From the NCBI RefSeq assembly GCF_000744095.1, contig NZ_JQLI01000008.1, positions 1-64,000 on the forward strand: DNA of 64,000 nt, given 5' to 3'. Made by a program: the position numbers and the translations under genes. Source of the DNA: Cupriavidus necator A5-1 (GTDB taxonomy: Bacteria; Pseudomonadota; Gammaproteobacteria; Burkholderiales; Burkholderiaceae). The first letter of the stretch is position 1; each line of letters starts with the position of its first letter. The notes beneath the pieces are model-generated. The model was not told where the DNA came from, did no database searches, and saw only the letters and a program-made list of their open reading frames with translations. This document shows positions 19,245-27,568 of this stretch, piece after piece.

Positions 19245-20465
19245 TCAGAGCAGATCGTCCAGCAGGTCGGGCCCGAACACTTCGCGGTCGATATGCGCCA
19301 CCGGCACGCCCGCGCCGACCAGCGCATGGCGCTGCGCCTGCATGAAGCCGAGCGGCCCGCACAGGTAGAAGCGGCCATCGACAAAGCGCTGCAGGTCCGG
19401 CTGGCGCAGCAGCTCGCCCACCGGCATGGTGCCGGCGTGGTCGTAGTCGCGGCCGGCGGCATCGCCTGCGTCCGGGGTTTCGTAGCTGATATGCGTGACC
19501 AGCTGCGGCAGCCGCTCGCGCGCCCACTGCAGGTCGGCGCGATGCGCGTGATGGCGGCCGTTGCGTGCCGCATGTGCGAACAGGATCGGACGCTGCGAGC
19601 CCTGCGCGGCCAGCGTGCGCAGCACCGACAGCATCGGCGTGATGCCGATCCCGGCCGACAGCAGCACCAGCGGGCGGCGGCCATCGAGCGCCGGCGTAAA
19701 GTCGCCGAACGGCGCGCTTACCTTCAGTTCCGTGCCTTCGTGGGCGTTGGCGTGCAGCCAGTTGGAAACCGCGCCGGCCGGCGTGGCGTGGTCGCCGTCC
19801 TCGCGCTTGACCGAGATGCGCCAGGTCGGCAGCCCGCTTTCGCCCGACAGCGAATACTGACGCAGCTGGCGCGTACCGTCGTCCAGCCGTGCCTCGACGC
19901 TGATGTACTGACCGGGGCGGAATTCGCGCAGCGGCCCGCCGTCAGCGGCGGCCAGCGTCAGCGCCACCACCTGCTCGCCCTGCGCCTCGCGGCGGATCAC
20001 GCGTACCGGCGTCAGTTCGCCGGCAGCGACACCGGTGCGCTGGTACAGGCGCGCCTCGGCGGCAATCATATCGCCCGCCAGCAGCCAGTAGGCCTCGTCC
20101 CAGGCGGCCAGCAGCGGCGGCGTCGCGGCCTCGCCCAGCACTGCGGAGATGGCGCCCAGCAGGTAGCGGCCGACGATCGGGTAGTGCGCGGGGGTCAGGC
20201 CGACGGACGCGTGCTTGTGCACGATGCGTTCGATCACCGGCGCCAGCGCCGCCGCGTTGTCGATATTGGCGCCGTAGGCAAACACGGCCGAGGCCAGCGA
20301 CTGCTGCTGGCTGCCGTTGGCCTGGTTGCCCATGTTGAACAGCTGCGTCAGCTCAGGCCGGTCCGCGAACATCTCGCGGTAGAAATGGGTGGTGATGGCC
20401 AGGCCATGCTCGCGCAGCACGGGGACGCTCGCATCGATATAGGGGCGGGAAGCGGCGGACAGCAT
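19245..20465 (-). CDS. hmp: Flavohaemoglobin, nitric oxide dioxygenase
   Basis: A 406-residue flavohaemoprotein that oxidises NO to nitrate using O2 and NAD(P)H. It has a globin domain (residues 1-~140; distal region LFNMGNQANGSQQQSLA, proximal haem histidine in HKHASVGLTPAHYPIVGRYL), a FAD domain (RQYSLSGES near 206) and a NAD(P) domain (LLSAGIGITPMLSVL near 273; FYLCGPLGFM). Preceded by an NsrR-type operator and next to nsrR, so repression relieved by NO is expected. Confidence 0.97.
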   Translation of the reverse strand: MLSAASRPYIDASVPVLREHGLAITTHFYREMFADRPELTQLFNMGNQANGSQQQSLASAVFAYGANIDNAAALAPVIERIVHKHASVGLTPAHYPIVGRYLLGAISAVLGEAATPPLLAAWDEAYWLLAGDMIAAEARLYQRTGVAAGELTPVRVIRREAQGEQVVALTLAAADGGPLREFRPGQYISVEARLDDGTRQLRQYSLSGESGLPTWRISVKREDGDHATPAGAVSNWLHANAHEGTELKVSAPFGDFTPALDGRRPLVLLSAGIGITPMLSVLRTLAAQGSQRPILFAHAARNGRHHAHRADLQWARERLPQLVTHISYETPDAGDAAGRDYDHAGTMPVGELLRQPDLQRFVDGRFYLCGPLGFMQAQRHALVGAGVPVAHIDREVFGPDLLDDLL

Positions 20466-20485
20466 CAGGTAACACTCCGTTCAAT

Positions 20486-20508
20486 ATCATGCATATTACA
20501 TGCATGTT
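20486..20508. promoter_or_regulatory. NsrR operator in the hmp promoter
   Basis: Two ATGCAT half-sites (20489-20494 and 20500-20505) are separated by 5 bp, exactly the spacing of the NsrR consensus in which ATGCAT pairs are separated by TTNAA. It lies 21 bp upstream of the hmp start codon. Confidence 0.85.
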
Positions 20509-20560
20509 TTACTCACAATAAAACCGGCGCTCGTCGGCGCCTGCGCGGACAAGAATCCGC

Positions 20561-21013
20561 TCAGGCCGAACGCCGGTTCAGGAAATCGCGATGCAGCCGG
20601 ATGATCGACTCGGCCGTCTGGCTGCCGGTGACATCCGCCAGCGTGACATCGTCCAGCGCCCGGTAGAACGCCTGCTCGGCCACGTCCAGCGCGCGACGCA
20701 GCCGGCAATTGCCGTTCAGCGCGCAGGGCGGGTTGTCGCAGTCGATGATCGGCTTGTGGCCTTCCAGCTCGCGCAGGATGGTGCCGACGGTCAGCCGTTC
20801 GGCGCCCGGGCCCAGCTGCAGGCCGCCGTGGCGGCCGCGCGTGGCGGTAATCCAGCCCAGCTTCGACAACCGCGCCGCCACCTTGACCAGGTGGTTGTGC
20901 GAGATATCGAACTGCTGCCCCACCTCGGCAATGGTGATGGGCCGGCTGCCGTCGCCACGGGCGACGTACATCAGCAGGCGCAGCGCATAGTCGGAGAAGC
21001 GGGTCAGTTGCAT
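20561..21013 (-). CDS. nsrR: Rrf2-family nitric-oxide sensor NsrR
   Basis: A 150-residue Rrf2 winged-helix regulator. The HTH covers about residues 28-50 (EVGQQFDISHNHLVKVAARL). The three [2Fe-2S]/[4Fe-4S] cysteines appear in CDNPPCALNGNC near residue 93 with the C-x4-C-x5-C spacing of NsrR. NO destroys the cluster and lifts repression. It is cotranscribed in direction with hmp and separated from it by 95 bp; a matching operator is present upstream of both genes. Confidence 0.95.
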   Translation of the reverse strand: MQLTRFSDYALRLLMYVARGDGSRPITIAEVGQQFDISHNHLVKVAARLSKLGWITATRGRHGGLQLGPGAERLTVGTILRELEGHKPIIDCDNPPCALNGNCRLRRALDVAEQAFYRALDDVTLADVTGSQTAESIIRLHRDFLNRRSA

Positions 21014-21031
21014 CGTGCCGCCATCTTAAAA

Positions 21032-21054
21032 AAGATGTATCCAGGATGCAAGTT
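21032..21054. promoter_or_regulatory. NsrR operator upstream of nsrR (autoregulation)
   Basis: AAGATGTATCC-A-GGATGCAAGTT: two 11-bp imperfectly symmetrical arms around A21043, matching the 11-1-11 NsrR consensus with ATGYAT-like cores 5 bp apart. Centred about 30 bp before the nsrR start, implying autoregulation. Confidence 0.75.
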
Positions 21055-21214
21055 AAATCCGACGGCCACCCCGGGCTGTGACGCCGAGGCGCCAACGCCA
21101 CCTCCCATAAAACAGTCATGTGGCGCCGGTTATACTGACTGGCGAACCCGGCCCGCCGCGTCTCCCCGAGCCGCGGCCAGGGCCCAGCCATCCAAGCAAC
21201 GAGGTCCACAGACG

Positions 21215-21697
21215 ATGCGCATTTCCACTACCCGTTCCGCCAGCCCTGCCCGTTCCGCATCCGCGCCCGTCCGGCATGCCCGCCGTGCGCGCGGCTTCAC
21301 CCTGATCGAGATCATGGTGGTGATCGTGATCCTCGGCGTGCTGGCGGCGCTGGTGGTGCCCAAGATCATGAGCCGTCCTGACGAGGCCCGCATCGTGGCC
21401 GCGCGCCAGGACATCTCGTCGATCATGCAGGCGCTCAAGCTGTACCGGCTCGATAACAGCCGCTACCCGACCACCGAGCAGGGCCTGGCCGCGCTGGTGA
21501 GCAAGCCCACCACCGAGCCGGTGCCCAACAACTGGAAAGGCGGCGGCTACCTGGAAAAGCTGCCCAAGGATCCCTGGGGCCATCCGTACCAGTACCTGAA
21601 CCCCGGCGTGCGCGGCGAGATCGACGTGTTCAGCTTCGGTGCCGACGGCCAGGCCGGCGGCAGCGGCAACGACGCCGATATCGGCAACTGGGAATAA
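21215..21697 (+). CDS. gspG: Type II secretion major pseudopilin GspG
   Basis: A 160-residue prepilin with a basic leader and prepilin-peptidase site ARG/FTLIEIMVVIVILGVLAALV, the hallmark of type IV pilin-like proteins (Glu at +5 present). The C-terminal region (YPTTEQGLAALV; GYLEKLPKDPWG; EIDVFSFGADGQAGG) is typical of calcium-binding GspG. First gene of the gspGHIJKLMNDEF run. ATG 21215 is used because the next upstream in-frame start would lie inside the regulatory region. Confidence 0.96.
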   Translation: MRISTTRSASPARSASAPVRHARRARGFTLIEIMVVIVILGVLAALVVPKIMSRPDEARIVAARQDISSIMQALKLYRLDNSRYPTTEQGLAALVSKPTTEPVPNNWKGGGYLEKLPKDPWGHPYQYLNPGVRGEIDVFSFGADGQAGGSGNDADIGNWE

Positions 21698-21722
21698 GCG
21701 CGTCAGCGCCCCCCAACCTTCC

Positions 21723-22223
21723 ATGACCACGGCGCCGCGTCCCCGCGCTCCCCGTCGGCGGCGCCGGGGCTTCACCCTGCTCGAACTGCTGGTGGTCATG
21801 GTGATCGCCGGCATTGTGATTTCCCTGGTGGCCGTCAATGCCTCGCCCAATGAACGCGGCCGCGTGCTGGACGACGGCCAGCGCATCGCGCGGCTGTTCG
21901 AGCTCGCGCAGGAAGAGGCGCAACTGGGCGCGCGCCCGATCGCCTGGGAGGGCGACGCCAGCGGCTGGCGCTTCCTGGAATCGACCCCCAATGGCTGGAT
22001 CCCCATGCGCACCGATGTGTTCGCCCCGGGCCACTGGCGCCTGGCGCTGGACCGGGTCATCGTCGCCGAGGGCGGCCGCACCGCGGGCACCGGTGGCCCG
22101 CCCCGGCTGATCTTCGGGCGCGAGCTGATCGACGCCCCGCAGCGGCTGATCCTGGTGCGCGGCGAAATCCGCGTGGACGTTGCCGGCGACGGCAGCGGGC
22201 GCTATTTCGCCGGCACGCCATGA
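21723..22223 (+). CDS. gspH: Type II secretion minor pseudopilin GspH
   Basis: A 166-residue minor pseudopilin with the cleavage motif RRG/FTLLELLVVMVIAGIVISLV near residue 15 and a beta-rich globular C-terminus. It begins 25 bp after gspG and overlaps gspI by 4 bp (ATGA). Part of the pseudopilus tip complex. The ATG at 21723 places the prepilin cleavage site after a normal short leader; an earlier in-frame start would be abnormally long. Confidence 0.93.
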   Translation: MTTAPRPRAPRRRRRGFTLLELLVVMVIAGIVISLVAVNASPNERGRVLDDGQRIARLFELAQEEAQLGARPIAWEGDASGWRFLESTPNGWIPMRTDVFAPGHWRLALDRVIVAEGGRTAGTGGPPRLIFGRELIDAPQRLILVRGEIRVDVAGDGSGRYFAGTP

Positions 22224-22621
22224 CCCGATCCACCACGCGCCGGCGCGCGGCCGGCTTCACGCTGATCGAAGTGCTGGTGGCGCTGACCATCCTGGCGGTC
22301 GCGCTGACCGCCGCGATGCGCGCGATGGGCTCGATGGTCGATGCCAGCATGTCGCTGCAGACGCGCATGCTGGCGGAATGGAGCGCGGAGAACCACCTCG
22401 CCGCGCTGCGCCTGTCCAGGACCTGGCCGGAGCCCGGCGTCAGCGGCTACGCCTGCCCGCAGGGCGGCACGCCGCTGTACTGCGAGCAGTCGGTCTCGGT
22501 CACGCCGAACCCGGTCTTCCGCCGCGTCGAGGTCGCGGTCTACCCGTCCGCCACCGACAAGTCCGTGCGGCTGGCGTGGCTGGTCACCATCGTCCCCAAT
22601 GAAACCCGCAACGTGCTCTGA
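22220..22621 (+). CDS. gspI: Type II secretion minor pseudopilin GspI
   Basis: A 133-residue minor pseudopilin; cleavage motif AAG/FTLIEVLVALTILAVALTA near residue 12 and two cysteines (SGYACPQGG; LYCEQSV) that may form a disulfide. GspI initiates the tip complex with GspJ and GspK. Start overlaps the gspH stop by 4 bp; the end overlaps gspJ by 23 bp. Confidence 0.94.
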   Translation: MTRSTTRRRAAGFTLIEVLVALTILAVALTAAMRAMGSMVDASMSLQTRMLAEWSAENHLAALRLSRTWPEPGVSGYACPQGGTPLYCEQSVSVTPNPVFRRVEVAVYPSATDKSVRLAWLVTIVPNETRNVL

Positions 22622-23306
22622 GCGCCGGCGCGCGCGCAAATCTGGCGGCTTCACGCTGCTGGAGATGCTGGTCGCGATCACGCTGCTGGCGGTGATGGCG
22701 GTGATCGGCTGGCGCGCGCTCGACAGCCTGACGCGCAGCCACGAACGGCTCACCGACCACGATGCGCGCCTGGATGCGCTCAAGGTCCTTTACGGCCAGT
22801 TCCAGACCGATTGCGAACACCTCGCCGACCCCACGCTGCTGCAAGCCAGCCCGGTGGAAATCGGCCAGAACCGCCTGCTGCTGGTGCGCGACCGGCGCGA
22901 CGAAGGCCAGCCACCGGCGTGGCAGGTGCTGTCATACCAGCTCGACGGCAATACCCTGCTGCGCGTGGCCGCGCCGCCGGTGGACAATCGCGCCGCGCTG
23001 CAGTCGGCCATGCTGGCGCTGCGCCAGACCGGCGGCAACAGCGCCGCGCAGGTGCGGCGCGTGCTGGCCGACGTGGACGGCATGAGCGCGCGCGCATGGG
23101 TGGAGCCCGCCGGCTGGCAGGCCGATACCGGGCGCATCCGCAATGTGCTGTTCAGCGGCAACGCCGCCAGTGCGGTGGAGGCCTCAGCCGTCGGCGCCGC
23201 ACTGCCCAACACCGCGGTGCGCGCGGTGGAACTGACCATCTTCGCGCGCATGGGCGGCGGCGACGCGCCGCGGCAGTTCCAGAAGATCTGCATGACCGGG
23301 CTATGA
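22599..23306 (+). CDS. gspJ: Type II secretion minor pseudopilin GspJ
   Basis: A 235-residue minor pseudopilin with cleavage motif SGG/FTLLEMLVAITLLAVMAV near residue 18 and the conserved WRALDSLTRSHERL stretch. ATG at 22599 lies inside the end of gspI (different frame), giving a normal-length basic leader; the 23-bp overlap indicates translational coupling. Its stop overlaps gspK by 4 bp. Confidence 0.92.
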   Translation: MKPATCSERRRARKSGGFTLLEMLVAITLLAVMAVIGWRALDSLTRSHERLTDHDARLDALKVLYGQFQTDCEHLADPTLLQASPVEIGQNRLLLVRDRRDEGQPPAWQVLSYQLDGNTLLRVAAPPVDNRAALQSAMLALRQTGGNSAAQVRRVLADVDGMSARAWVEPAGWQADTGRIRNVLFSGNAASAVEASAVGAALPNTAVRAVELTIFARMGGGDAPRQFQKICMTGL

Positions 23307-24337
23307 GCCACGCCCTCCGCCGCTCCCCTCGCTCCCTTCCCTGGCCCCGCCGCCAGCGCGGCGCCGCCGTGGTCACCGCGCTGCTGATGGTGACGCTGGC
23401 CGTGGTGGTGGTGTCGGGCATGCTGTGGCGCCAGCAGGTGCAGATCCGCGCCATCGAGAACCAGCGGCTGCTGGCCCAGGCCACCTGGATCGAGCGCGCA
23501 GCGGTCGACTGGGCACGCCTGATCCTGCGCGACGACCAGCGCCGGACCAATGTCGACGAACTGGGCGAGCCCTGGGCCGTGCCGATCGCCGAGACCCGGC
23601 TGTCAGACTTCCTCGGCGCGTCGCTGCGCACCGATGTCGCGGGCGAGACCTCGTTCCTGTCCGGCCGGATCCTCGATGCGCAGGCACGCTTCAACCTGGC
23701 CAACCTGGTGATATGGACCGCCACCGGCGCGGAGGGCGGCCGCATTGCCGCGATCGACCAGCCCGCGCAGGCGGCCTACCGCCGGCTGCTGCAGACCGTG
23801 GGCCTGAACCCGGCGCTGGCTGAGACCACCGCGCGCTACATGCTGCAAGCCGCCCAGGGCGGCAGCAGCGACGGTCGCGCCGCGCCGCGCCCGCTGGACA
23901 GCGTGCAGGGACTGCTGGCGCTGCCCGGCTATACGCCCGAGATGGTCGCGGTGCTGGAGCCCTTCGTCACGGTGCTGCCCGAGCGCACGCTGGTCAACGC
24001 CAATACCGCCGAGGCCGAGGTGCTGGCCGCGGTGATCGACAAGCTGCCCCTGGAGCGCGCGCGCGAGCTGGTACGCCAGCGCGACCGCGCCTACTTCAAC
24101 AACATCAGCAACCTGCAGACGCAGCTTTCTTCATTGGCGCCGCAGGCGGATACCAGCAACCTGGGCAATATGCTCGACGTCCGCACCCACTATTTCCTGG
24201 TCTACGGACTGGTGCGCCATGAACGCGCCAGCCGGCTGCAGGTGTCGCTGGTGTTCCGCGGCGAGCCGCTGGGTGCCACCAACACCACCCGCGTGGTCTG
24301 GATCCAGGATGCGGACCGGCTGCCGGTTCTGCGCTGA
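23303..24337 (+). CDS. gspK: Type II secretion pseudopilin GspK
   Basis: A 344-residue large minor pseudopilin: leader with QRGAAVVTALLMVTLAVVVV near residue 18 (Gly before the membrane segment but lacking the Glu+5, as usual for GspK), LANLVIWTATG, and the GspK-specific helical insert and ERTLVNANTAEAEVLAAVI motif near residue 223. It caps the pseudopilus. Start overlaps gspJ (ATGA). A 280-bp stretch (24338-24617) separates it from gspL; I see no gene there. Confidence 0.93.
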   Translation: MSHALRRSPRSLPWPRRQRGAAVVTALLMVTLAVVVVSGMLWRQQVQIRAIENQRLLAQATWIERAAVDWARLILRDDQRRTNVDELGEPWAVPIAETRLSDFLGASLRTDVAGETSFLSGRILDAQARFNLANLVIWTATGAEGGRIAAIDQPAQAAYRRLLQTVGLNPALAETTARYMLQAAQGGSSDGRAAPRPLDSVQGLLALPGYTPEMVAVLEPFVTVLPERTLVNANTAEAEVLAAVIDKLPLERARELVRQRDRAYFNNISNLQTQLSSLAPQADTSNLGNMLDVRTHYFLVYGLVRHERASRLQVSLVFRGEPLGATNTTRVVWIQDADRLPVLR

Positions 24338-24617
24338 ATGTCTGAAACAATGCCGGCGAAGCCCGGATTTCTGCGGCGCCGGCTACCGGGGAGAATGCTA
24401 TTGACGCGGTTTAGTCACACAGGCAAGGTATGCTGCGGCGCTGGCGCGAGCGCGGCACCAGCCCACCCGCCGCCGTCCGGCCGGCCTGGCCGCCCGCCGG
24501 CATCCCCGCGTCCCGGCCGTTTCCCGACTTGGGGGCGATTCCGGGGCGATCCCGGTCGCAATCCCCGGGCCATGCGCCTGCCCGAGCCCGTTCCACCGAA
24601 GCCAAAGCAAGGAAACC

Positions 24618-26078
24618 TTGAGCACCACCCTGTACGTCCGCCTGCCGCATCGGCCGCATGACCAGCCGCAACCGTGGCAGTTCGGCGCCCTGCCGTTCGC
24701 GCTGGTGCGCACGGCCGCCGCCGCGACTGTCGGGTCCGCACGGCGCGGGGAGGCTCGCCCGGCACCGGAAGTGTTGCGCGAAGGCCACGCCCGCATCGCC
24801 GAGCTGCCCGCGGCCGAGCGCCTGGTGCTGATCCTGGCCGCCAGCGACGTACTGCTGACCACCGCCAGCGTGCCGCCGCTGCCGCCCGCGCGTTTGAAAC
24901 TGGCGCTGCCGAACCTGATCGAGGATGCGCTCGCCACCGACGCGCAGCCCTGCCATGTCGGCGTGGGCCCGGCGCTGGACGGCGGTGCCCCCGCGCGCGG
25001 CCCGCGCCGGCGGCTGCTGATGGTGGCCGACCGCGCCTGGCTGCGTGCCGTGCTCGACGCCTTTGCCGAACACCGCCACCGCCGCCGTCACGTGCTGGCC
25101 GCACAGCTGTGCGTGCCGCTCGTCCCACCGGACGCTGCCCCGGCCGAGCCGTCGCTGGCGCCGGCCGCTGAAGCGGCAGCATCCGAAACCACGCCGGCGC
25201 AGCCGGCGACCCTGGTGGTCGAAGCCGCCGCCGGCGCATTCGCGCAAAGCGACGAGCTGCTCGACCCCGCCGCCGTTGCCGCCGCGCCGCCTGCACAAGC
25301 CCCGGCGCGCCAGTGGCAGCTGACCGTGCGCACCGGCGAGCATGCCGGCTACGGCCTGCTGCTTGGCGACGACGCGCTGGCCGCCTGGCAGGCGCTGGCG
25401 CCGGCGGGCACCTGGTACGCCGATGCCGAAGCCGCCGCCACTCCCCCGGTGCCCGAGCTGCGCCAGGCCGCCCGCACCGGCTGGCGCCTGTGGATCGAAG
25501 GCGCGCAGGAATGCCTGCGCGAGCCGGCGCTGGACCTGGCGCAGTTCGAGTTCGCGCAGGGCCGCGCCGACCGCTGGAACCTGGTCGCCTGGCGCGTGCC
25601 GCTGGCGCTGCTGGCCGGCATCGTGCTGGTGCAGGTGCTGGGCATGAATGTCCACTGGCTGCTGCTGCGCCGCGAGCAGCAACGCCTGGAAACCGCGCAG
25701 CAGCAGACGCTGCGCAGCACCTTCCCGCAGATCCAGACGGTGCTGGACGCGCCGCTGCAGATGCGCCGGGAGGTCGAGCAGTTGCGCACCGCGAGCGGGC
25801 GCAGCACGCCCGAGGACTTCCTGCCGCTGGCCGATCGCTTCGCCCAGGCCGCGCGCCGCCTGCCGCCCGACGCGCTGCAGGGGCTGGAATACCGCGGCCG
25901 CATGCTGGTGGTCACGCTCAAGCCGGGCACCGATATCGCCGGCCTGCGCAGCGCCGCGCGCCAGGCCGGACTGCAAATGGAAGAGGACAAGACCGGCGGC
26001 GCACTCAGTAGTACCGCTACCAGCGCGGGCAGCCCCGTGACACCAGGCTCGCGCTGGACCGTCAGGCCGGGCCTGTAA
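24618..26078 (+). CDS. gspL: Type II secretion platform protein GspL
   Basis: A 486-residue bitopic protein: cytoplasmic actin-like domain (about residues 1-325) that recruits the GspE ATPase, one transmembrane helix (VPLALLAGIVLVQVLGMNVH near residue 328) and a periplasmic ferredoxin-like domain. TTG at 24618 is the best start, with AAGGAAA just upstream; there is no suitable ATG nearby. Residues 175-225 are Ala/Pro-rich and form a variable linker. Followed 17 bp later by gspM. Confidence 0.88.
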   Translation: MSTTLYVRLPHRPHDQPQPWQFGALPFALVRTAAAATVGSARRGEARPAPEVLREGHARIAELPAAERLVLILAASDVLLTTASVPPLPPARLKLALPNLIEDALATDAQPCHVGVGPALDGGAPARGPRRRLLMVADRAWLRAVLDAFAEHRHRRRHVLAAQLCVPLVPPDAAPAEPSLAPAAEAAASETTPAQPATLVVEAAAGAFAQSDELLDPAAVAAAPPAQAPARQWQLTVRTGEHAGYGLLLGDDALAAWQALAPAGTWYADAEAAATPPVPELRQAARTGWRLWIEGAQECLREPALDLAQFEFAQGRADRWNLVAWRVPLALLAGIVLVQVLGMNVHWLLLRREQQRLETAQQQTLRSTFPQIQTVLDAPLQMRREVEQLRTASGRSTPEDFLPLADRFAQAARRLPPDALQGLEYRGRMLVVTLKPGTDIAGLRSAARQAGLQMEEDKTGGALSSTATSAGSPVTPGSRWTVRPGL

Positions 26079-26095
26079 GGGGCCGACGAGCAAGC

Positions 26096-26722
26096 ATGAA
26101 CGCAATGAAAGACTCCGCCCGCACCCACACGCCCCGCCCTCATGCCACGAATGGCCCTGCCCGGCCCGCGGCGACCTCCGCGCTGGGCGCGCGCCTGGCG
26201 CGGCTGCGCCCGTCGGTGCCGCAGGTCTGGCAGGACCGCTTCAACGCCTTCTGGTCGGCGCGCAACCCGCGCGAACAGGCGATCCTGGCCGGCGGCGGCG
26301 CCGTGCTGGTGCTGGTGATCGGCTACATGCTGCTGTGGGAGCCGGCCGCCGAGGGCCGCCAGCGCCTGGCGCGCAGCCTGCCGCAGATGCGCGCCGACCT
26401 GGCCGAGATGGAAACGCTGGCGCAGGAAGCGCGCGGCCTGAAGGCCACGCCGGCGCCGTCGCTGCGCGGCGATGCGCTGACGCAGGCACTGCAGGACAGC
26501 CTCGGCCAGCACGGCCTGAAGGCGACCCGGCTCGCCGCCGGCGCCGACAACAGCGTGCAGGTGCAGCTGGACAAGGTACCCTTCGGCGCGGTCAGCGCCT
26601 GGCTGCAGGACGTGCGCCAGCAGCAGCGCATGAAGGTGATCGACGCCCGTATCGTCTACGTCGGCGCCACGGCGCTGGTCAATGTCAGCGCGACCCTGCA
26701 GGGTCCGGGCGGCCGCAGCTGA
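26096..26722 (+). CDS. gspM: Type II secretion platform protein GspM
   Basis: A 208-residue bitopic inner-membrane protein: about 60 cytoplasmic residues, NPREQAILAGGGAVLVLVIGYMLLW (transmembrane segment near 60-82), then a periplasmic coiled-coil and ferredoxin-like domain ending VNVSATLQG. It partners GspL. Its stop shares a base with the gspN start (TGATG). Confidence 0.93.
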   Translation: MNAMKDSARTHTPRPHATNGPARPAATSALGARLARLRPSVPQVWQDRFNAFWSARNPREQAILAGGGAVLVLVIGYMLLWEPAAEGRQRLARSLPQMRADLAEMETLAQEARGLKATPAPSLRGDALTQALQDSLGQHGLKATRLAAGADNSVQVQLDKVPFGAVSAWLQDVRQQQRMKVIDARIVYVGATALVNVSATLQGPGGRS

Positions 26723-27540
26723 TGGTACGGCTGGAAACGCTGCGGCTGCCGCGCCGCAAGCTGCGCCAGCCGGGCGCCTGGCGGCGGCTGCGCTGGCTCG
26801 GGATCGGACTGGCCAGCGCCGCGGTGACCGTGGTGGCGATGCTGCCGGCGACCTGGATCGCCGAGCGCGTCGCCACGCAGACGCAGGGACGGGTACTGCT
26901 GGCCGATGCCAGCGGCTCGGCGTGGCGCGGCAGCGCCACGCTGGCGCTGTCGGCCGGCACCGGCAGCCAGACCGCGACCGTGCTGCCCGGGCGGCTGCAA
27001 TGGACGCTGGCGTTCTGGCCGCTGTTGACCGGCACGGCGCGGCTGGTGGTGAGCCACTCCGAGGCGATGGCCGCGCCGGTGGCCATCGCCGTGACGCCGG
27101 GCGGCTGGACCGCGCAGTCGGGCGCGATCCGCTTGCCGGCGTCACTGCTCGAAGGCGTCGGCGCGCCGTTCAACACGCTGCGCCCGGATGGCCTGATGCG
27201 CCTGGATTGGTCCACGCTGCAGGGGCGTTTTTCGGGCAAGGACGGCAACGGCATGAGCGGGCATATGACGCTGCGTGTCGAGCAGGTGTCGTCGGCAGTG
27301 AGCCGGCTGCGCCCGCTGGGCAGCTACCGCGCCGAGATCGACTGGGCCGGCGCGGGCGGCGGCAGGCTGCAACTGAGCACCATCGCCGGTCCGCTGCACC
27401 TGGAGGGCAGCGGCACGCTCGGCCGGCAGGCGCGCTTCGAAGGCACCGCGCACGCCGAACCCGAGGCGGCAACGCAGCTGGCCAGCCTGCTGAGCCTGCT
27501 AGGACGACGAGACAACCATGTGACAAGGCTGCGCTTCTGA
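26722..27540 (+). CDS. gspN: Type II secretion protein GspN
   Basis: A 272-residue inner-membrane anchored protein with one N-terminal helix (IGLASAAVTVVAMLPATWIA) and a periplasmic beta-rich domain; residues such as GSAWRGSATLAL and LQWTLAFWPLL are typical of GspN. GspN is dispensable in several systems. ATG overlaps the gspM stop by one base, and gspD follows after 28 bp, so it belongs to the same transcript. Confidence 0.88.
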   Translation: MVRLETLRLPRRKLRQPGAWRRLRWLGIGLASAAVTVVAMLPATWIAERVATQTQGRVLLADASGSAWRGSATLALSAGTGSQTATVLPGRLQWTLAFWPLLTGTARLVVSHSEAMAAPVAIAVTPGGWTAQSGAIRLPASLLEGVGAPFNTLRPDGLMRLDWSTLQGRFSGKDGNGMSGHMTLRVEQVSSAVSRLRPLGSYRAEIDWAGAGGGRLQLSTIAGPLHLEGSGTLGRQARFEGTAHAEPEAATQLASLLSLLGRRDNHVTRLRF

Positions 27541-27568
27541 TACCAGGCAGAAGCAGAAGCGCACGGAA

